Positions 7,394-16,100 of a stretch of 64,000 nucleotides of DNA are shown here, in pieces. A program made the translations under genes and the position numbers. The notes below the pieces were generated by a model. It had not been told where the DNA came from. It saw only the letters and a list, made by a program, of their open reading frames with translations, and ran no database searches. This stretch comes from Acidovorax carolinensis (lineage in GTDB: Bacteria; Pseudomonadota; Gammaproteobacteria; Burkholderiales; Burkholderiaceae_C). Numbering within the stretch: the stretch's first letter is position 1; each line of letters starts with the position of its first letter. The DNA is taken from contig NZ_CP021361.1 in assembly GCF_002157145.1 (NCBI RefSeq), positions 62,001-126,000 of the forward strand, read 5' to 3'.

Positions 7394-9457
7394 ATGACTG
7401 TTCCCTACGTTCCCCAGATTCGCCTGTATCAGAACTGGCTGCGCGAGCAGCGCGGCTTGCAGTTTGCCGACTACGACGCTCTGTGGCGCTGGTCCGTGAC
7501 CGACCTCGACGCCTTCTGGCAAAGCATCTGGGACTATTTCGACCTGCAGTCGCCCACGCCGCACAGCGCCGTGCTGGCCAAAAACACCATGCCCGATGCG
7601 CAGTGGTTTCCTGGCGCGCAGGTCAACTACGCGCGGCAGGTGCTGCGCCATGCCGATGCGGCCGACGCCGCTGGCCTGCCGGCCATCGTCAGCAGCAACG
7701 AAAGGCGCCAGCACCGCGAGCTGCGCTGGCCCGAACTGCGCCGCCAGGTGGCGTCGCTGGCGCTGCACCTCCAGGCCCAGGGCGTGCAGCCCGGCGACCG
7801 CGTGGCCGCCTACCTGCCCAACGTGCCCGAGGCCGTGGTCGCCTTTCTGGCCACGGTGAGCATTGGCGGCGTGTGGAGCATCTGCGCCCCCGACATGGGC
7901 ACGCATGCCGTGCTCGACCGCTTCCGCCAGATCGAGCCCAAGGTGCTGATCGCCGTGGACGGCGTGACCTACGGCGGCCGCGACCACGACCGCCTGGCCG
8001 TGCTGGCCGAGCTGCGCGCGGCCCTGCCGAGCGTGCAGCACACGCTGCTGCTGGGTAATCTGGATGCTACTGTTTCAGTAGCTGGTTGCGCTTGCTGGAC
8101 AAGCGCTACAGCCCAAAATGATGCAGAAACCGCGGCTTTCGAACCGCTGTGGCTGCCGTTCGACCACCCGCTCTGGGTGGTCTATTCGAGTGGCACCACG
8201 GGGCTGCCCAAGCCCATCGTGCACGGCCACGGCGGCATGGTGCTGGTGCAGATGCAACTGGGCGCGCTGCACAACGACATTGGCTGCAGCTACGCGCCCA
8301 ACAGCCTGGGCGAGCGCTACCACTGGTACAGCTCCACCGGCTGGGTGATGTGGAACGCCCAGGTCGGCGGGCTGCTGGCGGGCACCACCTGCGTGATCTT
8401 CGACGGCAACCCCGGCGGGAGCAAGGAACACCCCGACTGGGGCCGGCTCTGGCGCTTTGCCGTTGAGACCGGCGTGACCTACTTCGGCGCCGGCGCGGCC
8501 TTTTATGCCAACTGCATGAAGGCCGGGCTGGTGCTGAAAGATCTCGGCGACCTCTCGCGCATCCGCGCGCTGGGCACCACCGGCTCGCCTCTCTCGCCCG
8601 AAGTCCAGGCCTGGGGCACGGCGCAGTATGAAGCGCTGGGCACGCACGACATCTGGTGGAACAACATATCCGGCGGAACCGATTTTTGCGGCGCCTTCCT
8701 CGGCGGCCACCGCGAGCTGCCGCAGGTGCCCGGCGAAATGCAATGCCGCATGCTCGGCGCCGCCGTGCAATCGTGGAACGCCGAGGGCCTGCCGGTGACC
8801 GACGCGGTGGGCGAGCTGGTCTGCACGCAGCCGATACCGTCGATGCCGCTCTACCTGTGGGGCGACAAGGACGGCAGTCGCTACCTGTCGAGCTACTTCG
8901 ACATGTACCCGCCCGGCCATGGCCGCCAGCCCGGCGGCGGCGATGGCCCCGCCAGCATGGGCGCCGTATGGCGCCATGGCGACTGGCTCAAGATCGGCGC
9001 CCACGGTGGCTGCATCATCTATGGCCGCAGCGACGCCACCATCAACCGCCACGGCCTGCGCATGGGCACGAGCGAGATCTACAGCGCGGTCGAATCCCTG
9101 CCCGAAGTGCTCGACAGCCTGGTGGTCGACCTGGAATACCTGGGCCGCGAGAGCTACATGCCGCTGTTCGTGGTGCTGCGCCCCGGCTACGCGCTGGACG
9201 ACGCCCTGCGCGCGCGCATCAACGGCGCCGTGCGCACCGCATTGAGCCCACGCTTTGTGCCCGACGACATCTTTGCCGTGGCCGAGGTGCCGCGCACGCT
9301 GAGCGGCAAGAAGCAGGAGCTGCCCGTCAAGAAGCTGCTGCTGGGCCAGCCCATCGAGAAGGTGGTCAACAAGGATGCGATGGCCAATCCGGGGTGCCTG
9401 GGCTGGTACGTGGACTTTGCCGCGCGCCGTGCGGTGCCGGCCGCTGCCGCCGGCTGA
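7394..9457 (+). CDS. Acetoacetate-CoA ligase (acetoacetyl-CoA synthetase)
   Basis: A 687-residue ANL-superfamily enzyme that activates acetoacetate with ATP and CoA, feeding ketone bodies or PHB breakdown products into thiolysis. The N-terminal ACAS domain, the P-loop YSSGTTGLPK near residue 265, the A8 hinge region GRSDATINRHGLRMG and the C-terminal LSGKKQELPVKK with the adenylation lysine are all present. Residues about 224-243, just before the P-loop, are encoded by a copy of the dispersed AGCGCTT repeat read in frame, which may add a non-conserved linker. It is a single gene, divergent from the permease. Confidence 0.94.
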   Translation: MTVPYVPQIRLYQNWLREQRGLQFADYDALWRWSVTDLDAFWQSIWDYFDLQSPTPHSAVLAKNTMPDAQWFPGAQVNYARQVLRHADAADAAGLPAIVSSNERRQHRELRWPELRRQVASLALHLQAQGVQPGDRVAAYLPNVPEAVVAFLATVSIGGVWSICAPDMGTHAVLDRFRQIEPKVLIAVDGVTYGGRDHDRLAVLAELRAALPSVQHTLLLGNLDATVSVAGCACWTSATAQNDAETAAFEPLWLPFDHPLWVVYSSGTTGLPKPIVHGHGGMVLVQMQLGALHNDIGCSYAPNSLGERYHWYSSTGWVMWNAQVGGLLAGTTCVIFDGNPGGSKEHPDWGRLWRFAVETGVTYFGAGAAFYANCMKAGLVLKDLGDLSRIRALGTTGSPLSPEVQAWGTAQYEALGTHDIWWNNISGGTDFCGAFLGGHRELPQVPGEMQCRMLGAAVQSWNAEGLPVTDAVGELVCTQPIPSMPLYLWGDKDGSRYLSSYFDMYPPGHGRQPGGGDGPASMGAVWRHGDWLKIGAHGGCIIYGRSDATINRHGLRMGTSEIYSAVESLPEVLDSLVVDLEYLGRESYMPLFVVLRPGYALDDALRARINGAVRTALSPRFVPDDIFAVAEVPRTLSGKKQELPVKKLLLGQPIEKVVNKDAMANPGCLGWYVDFAARRAVPAAAAG
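8064..8122 (+). repeat. AGCGCTT-core palindromic repeat captured inside the ligase gene
   Basis: The stretch contains GTAGCTGGTTGCGCTT, a short spacer, and AAGCGCTACAGCCC followed by AAAATGAT. This matches the arms of the intergenic repeat copies elsewhere in the window. It is read in frame as part of acetoacetate-CoA ligase. Confidence 0.7.
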
Positions 9458-9506
9458 ACGCAGCGCCTGCTGCGGGGTGGCGCGCTGGTGTTGCGTGAGC
9501 AGGCCG

Positions 9507-10442
9507 TCAGCTGGCCGGCGGCTGCGCTGTGGGCGACGGCGCTACATCGGGCGCCGTGGAAAAACGCAGGGCGTGCTCGGTGAAACGTTCCACGAGCCGG
9601 CTGGTGTTGCCCTGCAGCCGCGCCAGCGCAATGCCCACATGAAACCCCGGCGGCTTGTCGGTCAGTGCCAGGCATTTCACGCCGCGCGGCATCACCAGCC
9701 GCGCCACGCCGGCGACCAGCCCCACGCCCAGGCCCGAGGCCACCAGGCTCATGATGGTCTGCACCTGCATGGCCTCCTGGGCCACATGCGGCGTGAAACC
9801 TGAGAGCTGGCAGCGCATCAGCGCCAGGGCCGAGAGGCTGGGCACCTTGTCCCGCGGGTACATGATGAAGGGCTCGTGGGCCGCCTCGGACAGCGCGATG
9901 GCATCCTGCGCCGCGAGCGGGCTGCGCTCCGAGACGGCGAGGACGAAGTCGTCGCGGTCCATGGGCAGCAGCTCGAACGGTGCCGGGTGCAGCACGGGGT
10001 AGCGTACAAAACCCACATCAAAGCGGCGCGAGACCAGACCATCGAGGATCTCGGACGAGGTGGCTTCGGTCAGTTCGAGCTCAATCTTGGGAAAACGCTC
10101 GCGCAGCGAGGGAATCAGCTCGGGCAGCAGCGCATAGGTCGCCGAGCCGATGATGCCCATGCGCAGCAGCCCGCCCTGGCCCTGGCGCGCATCCATCACG
10201 GCTTGGCGGCATTGCTCGGCGTGGAACAGCGTGAGCCGTGCGTCCGCCAGCATGGCCTCACCCACCGGGGTGAGGACGACGCCCGTGGAGCGGCGCTCGA
10301 ACAGCGCCTCGCCCATTTCTTCTTCGAGCTTGCGGATGGACACCGACAACGGCGGTTGCGCCATGTGCAGCAGCTCGGCCGCGCGGTGGAAGTTGCCCGT
10401 TTCTGCGAGCGTGACGAATTGGCGCAACTGGCGCAGGTTCAT
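9507..10442 (-). CDS. LysR-family transcriptional regulator
   Basis: A 311-residue regulator. The winged helix-turn-helix covers residues 1-60 (LRQLRQFVTLAETGNFHRAA onward, with PPLSVSIRKLEEEMG as the recognition region). A LysR substrate-binding domain spans about 90-295. It is divergent from the Bug/CoA-transferase/acyl-CoA dehydrogenase run that starts at 10573, the classic arrangement for a LysR activator of a catabolic operon, so it probably senses the carboxylate or CoA ester handled by that operon. The C-terminal tail is Pro/Ala-rich and not conserved. Confidence 0.92.
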   Translation of the reverse strand: MNLRQLRQFVTLAETGNFHRAAELLHMAQPPLSVSIRKLEEEMGEALFERRSTGVVLTPVGEAMLADARLTLFHAEQCRQAVMDARQGQGGLLRMGIIGSATYALLPELIPSLRERFPKIELELTEATSSEILDGLVSRRFDVGFVRYPVLHPAPFELLPMDRDDFVLAVSERSPLAAQDAIALSEAAHEPFIMYPRDKVPSLSALALMRCQLSGFTPHVAQEAMQVQTIMSLVASGLGVGLVAGVARLVMPRGVKCLALTDKPPGFHVGIALARLQGNTSRLVERFTEHALRFSTAPDVAPSPTAQPPAS

Positions 10443-10572
10443 GCGATATCCAAACGGTATTGGCTTTTCAATTCTTAATATTAGACGGCACTAGTCCTGC
10501 TGGCTAGAGTGCGAGCCAAGGCCCCATGGAGGGCCCGGCAAACCTGCCACCCATTCCAGGAGACAAATTCCG

Positions 10573-11559
10573 ATGCACAAGCGCAGAACCATTCTGGGCG
10601 CCCTCGGCGGCGCCACCCTGATTTCGCTGGGCGCCGCCACACTCGCGCCCGTCGCCCAGGCGCAGGCCTTCCCATCGAAGACCATCAAGTTCGTCGTCCC
10701 CTTCGGGCCCGGCAGCGGCACCGACACCTCTGCACGCTATTTCGCGCGCAAGCTCCAGGACATCACGGGCCAGTCCGTGGTGGTCGAGAACAAGCCGGGC
10801 GCCAACGGGTTCATCGCCGTCAAGCAGGTGCTGACGGCGCCCGCCGACGGCTACACCGTGTTCATCGGCAGCAACTCCACGCTCGCCGTGAATGCCGCGC
10901 TGTTCAAGGAGCTGCCCTACGACCCGGTCAAGGATTTCGCACCGTTGACGATGATGATGCGCTCGCCCGCCATGCTCACCGTTACCCCGCAGGCGCCGTA
11001 CCAGGACCTCAAGGGCTTGCTGGCCTACGCCAGGGCCAACCCCGGCAAGGTCAACTTCGGCGCGGGCTCGGCGGGTTACCAGCTCATGGGTGAGCTGCTC
11101 AACGACGCGGCCAAGGTGCAGACCGTGCATGTGCCGTTCAAGGGCGCAGGCGAGACCATGACGGCCGTGGCTTCCGGCACGGTGGACTATGCCTTTGCCG
11201 AGGTGACGGCCGTGCAGGAGCTGGCCAAGGGTGGCCGCGTGAAGGTGCTCGCGGTGGCGGCCGACAAGCGCGTGGCCTCGTCGCCCGACGTGCCCACCGC
11301 CAGCGAGGCCGGCCTGCCCGGGTTCGAGGCTTACACCTGGGTCGGCGCGATGGTGAGCGCCAAGACGCCTGCGGCCGAAACGGCCAAGCTGGCGGAGCTG
11401 TTCACGGCGATCTCTAGAACGGACGAAACCCGCGCCTTCTACGAGCGCATTGGCGCCACGCCCATGACCGGCGGCCCCGCGCAGATGCACGAGTTCCAGA
11501 AGAACGAGATCGCGCTGTGGAAGCGCATCGTGCACCAGGCCAAGGTGCCGCAGCAATGA
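10573..11559 (+). CDS. Bug/TctC-family periplasmic solute receptor
   Basis: A 328-residue tripartite tricarboxylate transporter receptor-type protein. It has a signal peptide (about residues 1-32, ending near AQAQA), then the family opening FPSKTIKFVVPFGPGSGTD, the GANG and DGYTV motifs, and a two-lobe periplasmic binding fold. Such receptors bind carboxylates or other small acids. No TctA/TctB membrane genes are nearby, as is common for Bug proteins. Its stop overlaps the start of the next CoA-transferase gene by 4 bases (ATGA), so uptake or sensing and CoA activation are translationally coupled. Confidence 0.93.
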   Translation: MHKRRTILGALGGATLISLGAATLAPVAQAQAFPSKTIKFVVPFGPGSGTDTSARYFARKLQDITGQSVVVENKPGANGFIAVKQVLTAPADGYTVFIGSNSTLAVNAALFKELPYDPVKDFAPLTMMMRSPAMLTVTPQAPYQDLKGLLAYARANPGKVNFGAGSAGYQLMGELLNDAAKVQTVHVPFKGAGETMTAVASGTVDYAFAEVTAVQELAKGGRVKVLAVAADKRVASSPDVPTASEAGLPGFEAYTWVGAMVSAKTPAAETAKLAELFTAISRTDETRAFYERIGATPMTGGPAQMHEFQKNEIALWKRIVHQAKVPQQ

Positions 11560-12803
11560 GCGAAAGGGCCGCCATGCCGCCAGGAGCGCTCCAGCATGTG
11601 AAGGTGCTGGATCTCTCCCGCGTGCTCGCAGGGCCGTGGGCCGGCCAGACCCTGGGCGACCTGGGCGCCGAGGTGATCAAGGTCGAGCGCCCGGGCTCGG
11701 GCGACGACACACGCGCCTGGGGGCCGCCCTATGTGACCGACCCACAGGGCCAGTCCACGGGCGAGTCGGCCTATTACATGTGCGCCAACCGCAACAAGCA
11801 GTCGGTGACGGTGGATTTCACGCGGCCCGAGGGCCAGCAGATCGTGCGCCAGCTTGCGGCGCAGTGCGACGTGCTCATCGAGAACTTCAAGACCGGCGGC
11901 CTCGCGCAGTACGGGTTGGATTTCGCAGCCTTGAGCGCGCTCAACCCGCGCCTGGTGTATTGCTCGGTCACCGGCTTCGGCCAGGACGGGCCCTATGCGC
12001 AGCGCGCAGGCTATGACTTTCTGATCCAGGGCATGGGCGGGCTCATGAGCATCACCGGCCGCGCCGACGGCGAGCCCGGCGGCGGCCCCATGAAGGTGGG
12101 GGTGGCGCTCACCAACATCCTCACCGGCCTGTATGCCAGCACGGCCATCCTGGCCGCCCTGCAGGCGCGCGCGCACACGGGCCGGGGCCAGCACATCGAT
12201 CTGGCGCTGCTCGACGTGGGCGTGGCCTGCCTGGCCAACCAGGGCATGAACTTTCTGTATGGCGACAAGGTGCCGCAGCGCATGGGCAACGCACACCCCA
12301 ACACCGTGCCCTACCAGGACTTTCCGACCGCCGACGGCCACATGATCCTGGCCATTGGCAACGACGGCCAGTTCGCGCGCTTTTGCCATGCCATCGGCGA
12401 GCCGGACTGGGCGCAGGACGAGCGCTTCACGCGCAACGCGGCGCGCCTGGCCCACCGCACCGAGCTGGTGGAGCGCATCCGCGCCGTCACCGCCACGCGC
12501 AGCACACGCGACTGGATCGCGCTGCTCGAGCAGCACGCCGTGCCCTGTGGCCCCATCAACACCGTGCGCGACGTGTTCGAAGACCCGCAGGTCAAGGCCC
12601 GTGGCCTGCAGATAGCCATGCAGCACCCGCAAGCGGGCAAGGTGCCCCTGGTCGCCAGCCCGATTCGCCTGTCGGACACACCGGTCACCTACCGCTACAC
12701 CCCCCCGCAGCTGGGCCAGCACACCGACGAGGTGCTGACCCGCCACCTGGGCCTCACGGCCGAGGCGCTGCAAACCTATAGAAACAACGGAGTATTGGGA
12801 TGA
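11556..12803 (+). CDS. CaiB/BaiF family (class III) CoA-transferase
   Basis: A 415-residue class III CoA-transferase, which moves CoA from a donor thioester onto a carboxylic acid through an aspartyl intermediate. The opening VKVLDLSRVLAGPWAGQTLGD is typical, and the catalytic Asp is expected in HIDLALLD, as in formyl-CoA transferase. The start overlaps the upstream Bug gene stop (ATGA at 11556-11559), and its own stop overlaps the next gene by ATGA at 12800-12803. It probably activates the acid imported through the Bug receptor. Confidence 0.93.
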   Translation: MSERAAMPPGALQHVKVLDLSRVLAGPWAGQTLGDLGAEVIKVERPGSGDDTRAWGPPYVTDPQGQSTGESAYYMCANRNKQSVTVDFTRPEGQQIVRQLAAQCDVLIENFKTGGLAQYGLDFAALSALNPRLVYCSVTGFGQDGPYAQRAGYDFLIQGMGGLMSITGRADGEPGGGPMKVGVALTNILTGLYASTAILAALQARAHTGRGQHIDLALLDVGVACLANQGMNFLYGDKVPQRMGNAHPNTVPYQDFPTADGHMILAIGNDGQFARFCHAIGEPDWAQDERFTRNAARLAHRTELVERIRAVTATRSTRDWIALLEQHAVPCGPINTVRDVFEDPQVKARGLQIAMQHPQAGKVPLVASPIRLSDTPVTYRYTPPQLGQHTDEVLTRHLGLTAEALQTYRNNGVLG

Positions 12804-13957
12804 GTACCCTGGATTCACTCACGCTCACGCGCATCCCTGCGCAGGACGAAGCCCTCCGCGCCGAAGTGCGTGCCTTTCTGGCCGAGGCCACCCGCGACAT
12901 TCCCGCGCACATCCGCGCGCGTTCCTGGAGCGGCTACAGCACCGAGTTCAGCCGCCGGCTGGCCGCCAAGGGCTGGCTTGGCGTCACCCTGCCCCAGGAA
13001 TATGGCGGCGGCGGGCGCAGCGCCTTCACGCGCTATGTGCTGGTCGAGGAATTCCTCAACTTTGGCGCGCCCGTGGGCTCGCACTGGATCGCCGACCGCC
13101 AGAGCGCGCCGCTGATCCTGAAATTCGGCACCGAGGCCCAAAAGCAGTTCTACATACCGCGCGTGTGCCGTGGCGAGGCGTTTTTTTGCATCGGCATGAG
13201 CGAGCCCAACTCGGGCTCGGACCTGGCCAGCGTGAAGACGCGCGCCACGCCCAATGACCAGGGCTTTGTGCTCAACGGCCAGAAGATCTGGACCACCAAC
13301 GCCCACCACTGCCAGTACATGATTGCGCTGGTGCGCACCTCGGGCACCCCCGAAGACCGCCACAAGGGCCTGTCGCAGGTCATCGTGGACCTGTCGCTGC
13401 CCGGCGTCACCGTGCGCCCGATTGAAGACCTCTCGGGCGACAGCCATTTCTGCGAGGTGTTCTTCGACAACGTGCAGCTCGGCGCGGACGCCTTAATCGG
13501 TGCCGAAGGCCAGGGCTGGGAGCAGGTCACCGCCGAACTCGCCTTCGAGCGCAGCGGGCCCGAACGCCTGTACTCCAGCATCGTGCTGTTCGACCAGTGG
13601 CTTCAGTACGTGCGCACGCCCGAGGGCCGCACCGATTCGGCCCGGCAACTGGCGGGCAAGGTGCTCACCCAGCTCGCGCCGCTGCGCGCCATGTCGGTGT
13701 CGGTGCAGGAAAAGCTCACCCAGGGCGCCAGCCCCATTGTCGAGGCCGCACTGGTCAAGGAGCTGGGCACCACGCTGGAACAGATGATCCCCGCCGCGAT
13801 TGCCGAAGACCTGTTTTCGCGCGATGCCGAAGACGTGCCGGTCGAGCTGCTGCAGACGCTCAAGTATGTGACCGAGGCCTCGCCCTCGTTCTCGCTGCGC
13901 GGCGGCACGCGCGACATCCTGCGCGGCATGATCGCCCGCGGCCTCGGCTTGCGATGA
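12800..13957 (+). CDS. Acyl-CoA dehydrogenase (first of an adjacent pair)
   Basis: A 385-residue flavoenzyme with the acyl-CoA dehydrogenase N-terminal helical, middle beta (signature FFCIGMSEPNSGSDLASVKT) and C-terminal domains. It oxidises an acyl-CoA to the 2-enoyl-CoA. The C-terminus reads LRGGTRDILRGMIARGLG, lacking the usual YEGT catalytic glutamate position of short/medium-chain enzymes, so the base must lie elsewhere. It overlaps the CoA-transferase by 4 bases. A shorter dehydrogenase follows after a GC-rich repeat; the two may form a heteromer. Confidence 0.9.
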   Translation: MSTLDSLTLTRIPAQDEALRAEVRAFLAEATRDIPAHIRARSWSGYSTEFSRRLAAKGWLGVTLPQEYGGGGRSAFTRYVLVEEFLNFGAPVGSHWIADRQSAPLILKFGTEAQKQFYIPRVCRGEAFFCIGMSEPNSGSDLASVKTRATPNDQGFVLNGQKIWTTNAHHCQYMIALVRTSGTPEDRHKGLSQVIVDLSLPGVTVRPIEDLSGDSHFCEVFFDNVQLGADALIGAEGQGWEQVTAELAFERSGPERLYSSIVLFDQWLQYVRTPEGRTDSARQLAGKVLTQLAPLRAMSVSVQEKLTQGASPIVEAALVKELGTTLEQMIPAAIAEDLFSRDAEDVPVELLQTLKYVTEASPSFSLRGGTRDILRGMIARGLGLR

Positions 13958-13963
13958 AACAAC

Positions 13964-14075
13964 ACCCCCTGAGCCGCTGCGCGTCTTCCCCCTCTCTCGC
14001 TGCGCGGGAGGGGGACGGCGCCCTCGCTGCGGGGCGGCCCTGGCTCGGCGCCCCTGGCTGGGGCGGCGCCCACAT
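13964..14075 (+). repeat. GC-rich dispersed repeat between the two acyl-CoA dehydrogenase genes
   Basis: The 159-base gap between the two dehydrogenase genes is mostly this element. It starts ACACCCCCTGAGCCGCTGC and contains a hairpin of CCCCTCTCTCGC and GCGGGAGGGG followed by GGGGCGGCCC. A relative with the same layout (C-run, TCGCTGC, G-run, GGGGCGGCCC) occurs inside recQ at 47714-47790. Confidence 0.65.
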
Positions 14076-14116
14076 CAAGGGCTGCAGCGGCACATACAAC
14101 GTATTGGACAACTGAC

Positions 14117-15148
14117 ATGAGCATGAACAACGACCTGTTTGCCGATGCCGCCCGCGATGTGCTGGCAGACCAGTGCACCCCCCACGTGGTGCGCGCCATT
14201 GAAGCGGGTGGCCGCACCGCCGAGGCCACGACGGCCTTGTGGGAACAACTCGAAGCCACCGGCCTGGCCGATGCCCTGCTGAGCGAAGACGACGGCGGCG
14301 CCGGCCTGGGGCTGGGCCAGGTGTTCGGCGTGCTGGAGCAATGTGGCGCCCATGCGCTGCCTTTGCCGCTGGGCGAAACCATGGTGGCGCGTGCGCTGCT
14401 GGCGCGGGCCGGCGTGGCGCGTCCGGCAGGCAGCATCACGCTGGCACGCGGCGAGCGCCTGGCCGATGGCGGGCTGCGCTGCGCGCTGGTGCGCAGTGGC
14501 CAGGTGGCTGGCGCGGTGCTGGTGCAGACGGGCACGGAATGGCGCTTGCTGGGCACTGGGGACGCACAGGGCGCCGCCCAGGCCCTGGCGCTGGATGCCG
14601 CACTGACCTGGACAGCCGCGCAGGTGCAGGCTGCCCCCGCAGTCGAAGTCAATGGCGCGCTCGACGCCCGCACCCTGCAGGCCGCCGTGGTGGCCGCACA
14701 AATGGCGGGCGCGCTCAGCAGCGTTTTTCAGCGCAGCCTGCAGTACGCCAATGAGCGCCAGCAGTTTGGCCGCCCCATCGGCAAGTTCCAGGCCATCCAG
14801 CACCAGCTGGCGGTGATGAGCGAGCACGTGTTTGCCGCGCGCATGGCCGCGCAGCTGGGCTGCAGCGGTGCGGGCGTGTTGCCCGACCGCCTGCGCGTGG
14901 CCACGGCCAAGGCGCGTTGCAGCGAGGCGGCGCTGGTGGTGGCCGAGCTGGCGCACGCCATCCACGGCGCGATCGGCTTCACCGAGGAATACGACCTGCA
15001 GCTGTTCACACGCCGCCTGCACGCCTGGCGCCAGACCGCAGGCAGCGAAGCCTACTGGTACGGCGTGGCAGGCGAGGCCCTGCTGGACCACCCGGGCATG
15101 AGCCTGGACATCGTGCGCCGCATCACCGATGTGGACGCGGTGCTTTGA
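14117..15148 (+). CDS. Acyl-CoA dehydrogenase (second, shorter member of the pair)
   Basis: A 343-residue acyl-CoA dehydrogenase-like protein. The N-terminal domain is clear, the middle domain is shortened and poorly conserved, and the C-terminal helical domain is well kept (YANERQQFGRPIGKFQAIQH and HAIHGAIGFTEEYDL). A long/short pair like this recalls the heteromeric FadE pairs of side-chain degradation, in which one subunit carries the active site. That is an inference. It sits 159 bases after its partner, so the pair may still be cotranscribed. Confidence 0.87.
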   Translation: MSMNNDLFADAARDVLADQCTPHVVRAIEAGGRTAEATTALWEQLEATGLADALLSEDDGGAGLGLGQVFGVLEQCGAHALPLPLGETMVARALLARAGVARPAGSITLARGERLADGGLRCALVRSGQVAGAVLVQTGTEWRLLGTGDAQGAAQALALDAALTWTAAQVQAAPAVEVNGALDARTLQAAVVAAQMAGALSSVFQRSLQYANERQQFGRPIGKFQAIQHQLAVMSEHVFAARMAAQLGCSGAGVLPDRLRVATAKARCSEAALVVAELAHAIHGAIGFTEEYDLQLFTRRLHAWRQTAGSEAYWYGVAGEALLDHPGMSLDIVRRITDVDAVL

Positions 15149-15151
15149 AAA

Positions 15152-15240
15152 CCATAGCGGCTAGCGCTTGATATGAGTGGGTTTCACGTTGAAATCCATC
15201 TGAAATCCTTGTAAATCAAGCGCTGGCAGCTCATTTTTTA
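15152..15240 (+). repeat. AGCGCTT-core repeat with widely spaced arms
   Basis: The left arm AGCGGCTAGCGCTTGATA (from 15156) pairs with the right arm AATCAAGCGCTGGCAGCT (15214-15231), separated by about 40 bases. It fills most of the 108-base gap between the dehydrogenase and crotonase genes, which may affect read-through between them. Confidence 0.65.
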
Positions 15241-15256
15241 ATAACGGAGACATCCC

Positions 15257-16045
15257 ATGGCCTTTCTGACCATCGAACGCGACGGTGGCATTCTCACCGC
15301 CACCATGAACCAGCCCGAAACGCGCAATGCGCTCACCGGCAACACGGCGGTGCAGGAATTTGTGCAGCTGTGCGATGACGTGCGCAAGGACGCCAGCGTG
15401 AAGGTGCTGATCATCACGGGCGCCGGGCCCATCTTCAGCTCGGGCGGCAACGTCAAGGACATGAAGCGCTTCTTTGATGACGCGCTCACGCCCGACCTGA
15501 TCCGCGAGGAATACCGCCAGGGCATCCAGCAGATTCCCAATGCGCTGGTCCAGCTTGACGTGCCCGTGATCTGCGCCATCAACGGCCCGGCCATCGGCGC
15601 GGGGCTGGATCTGACCTGCATGTGCGATATCCGCATCGCCAGCGAGACGGCCACCTTTGCCGAGAGTTTTGTGCGCGTGGGCATCGTGCCCGGTGACGGC
15701 GGCGCCTGGCTGCTGCCGCGCGCCGTGGGCATGGCCAAGGCGTCCGAGATGGCGTTCACCGGCGAGGCCATCAGCGCACAGGAAGCGCTGGCCTGCGGCC
15801 TGGTGTCGCGCGTGGTGGCTGCCGACCAGTTGCTGCCCACCGCCCGGGCCTTGGCCGCCAAGATCGCCGCCAACCCCGGCGCCGTGATGCGCATGACCAA
15901 GCGCCTGCTGCGCGAAGGGCAAAGCGCCTCGCTGGCCTCGCTGCTGGAGATTTCGGCGGGCTACCAGGCCATCGCCCACAAGACGGCCGACCACCGTGAA
16001 GCGGTGACCGCCTTCATTGAAAAGCGCACGCCGAAGTTCCAATAA
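15257..16045 (+). CDS. Enoyl-CoA hydratase/isomerase (crotonase) family protein
   Basis: A 262-residue crotonase-fold enzyme. The oxyanion-hole segment is visible at about residues 59-66 (IFSSGGN) and at GPAIGAGLDLT (110-120). The two catalytic glutamates of true enoyl-CoA hydratases are replaced: the first position is Asp118 and the second is Phe138 in FAESFVRVG. It may therefore be an isomerase, hydrolase or other crotonase activity rather than a simple hydratase. It lies within the catabolic run and should act on the product of the dehydrogenase pair. Confidence 0.88.
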   Translation: MAFLTIERDGGILTATMNQPETRNALTGNTAVQEFVQLCDDVRKDASVKVLIITGAGPIFSSGGNVKDMKRFFDDALTPDLIREEYRQGIQQIPNALVQLDVPVICAINGPAIGAGLDLTCMCDIRIASETATFAESFVRVGIVPGDGGAWLLPRAVGMAKASEMAFTGEAISAQEALACGLVSRVVAADQLLPTARALAAKIAANPGAVMRMTKRLLREGQSASLASLLEISAGYQAIAHKTADHREAVTAFIEKRTPKFQ

Positions 16046-16100
16046 ACAGAGATCGCATCGGCCCGGCCCAGCCCACCCACGCGTTCCCGGAGTTCCCACC

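Noticed and set aside
7238..8041. N-terminal extension of the permease frame to 8041
   Set aside because: The added part lies antisense to the ligase gene, lacks membrane helices of the family, and a good ribosome site precedes the ATG at 7237.
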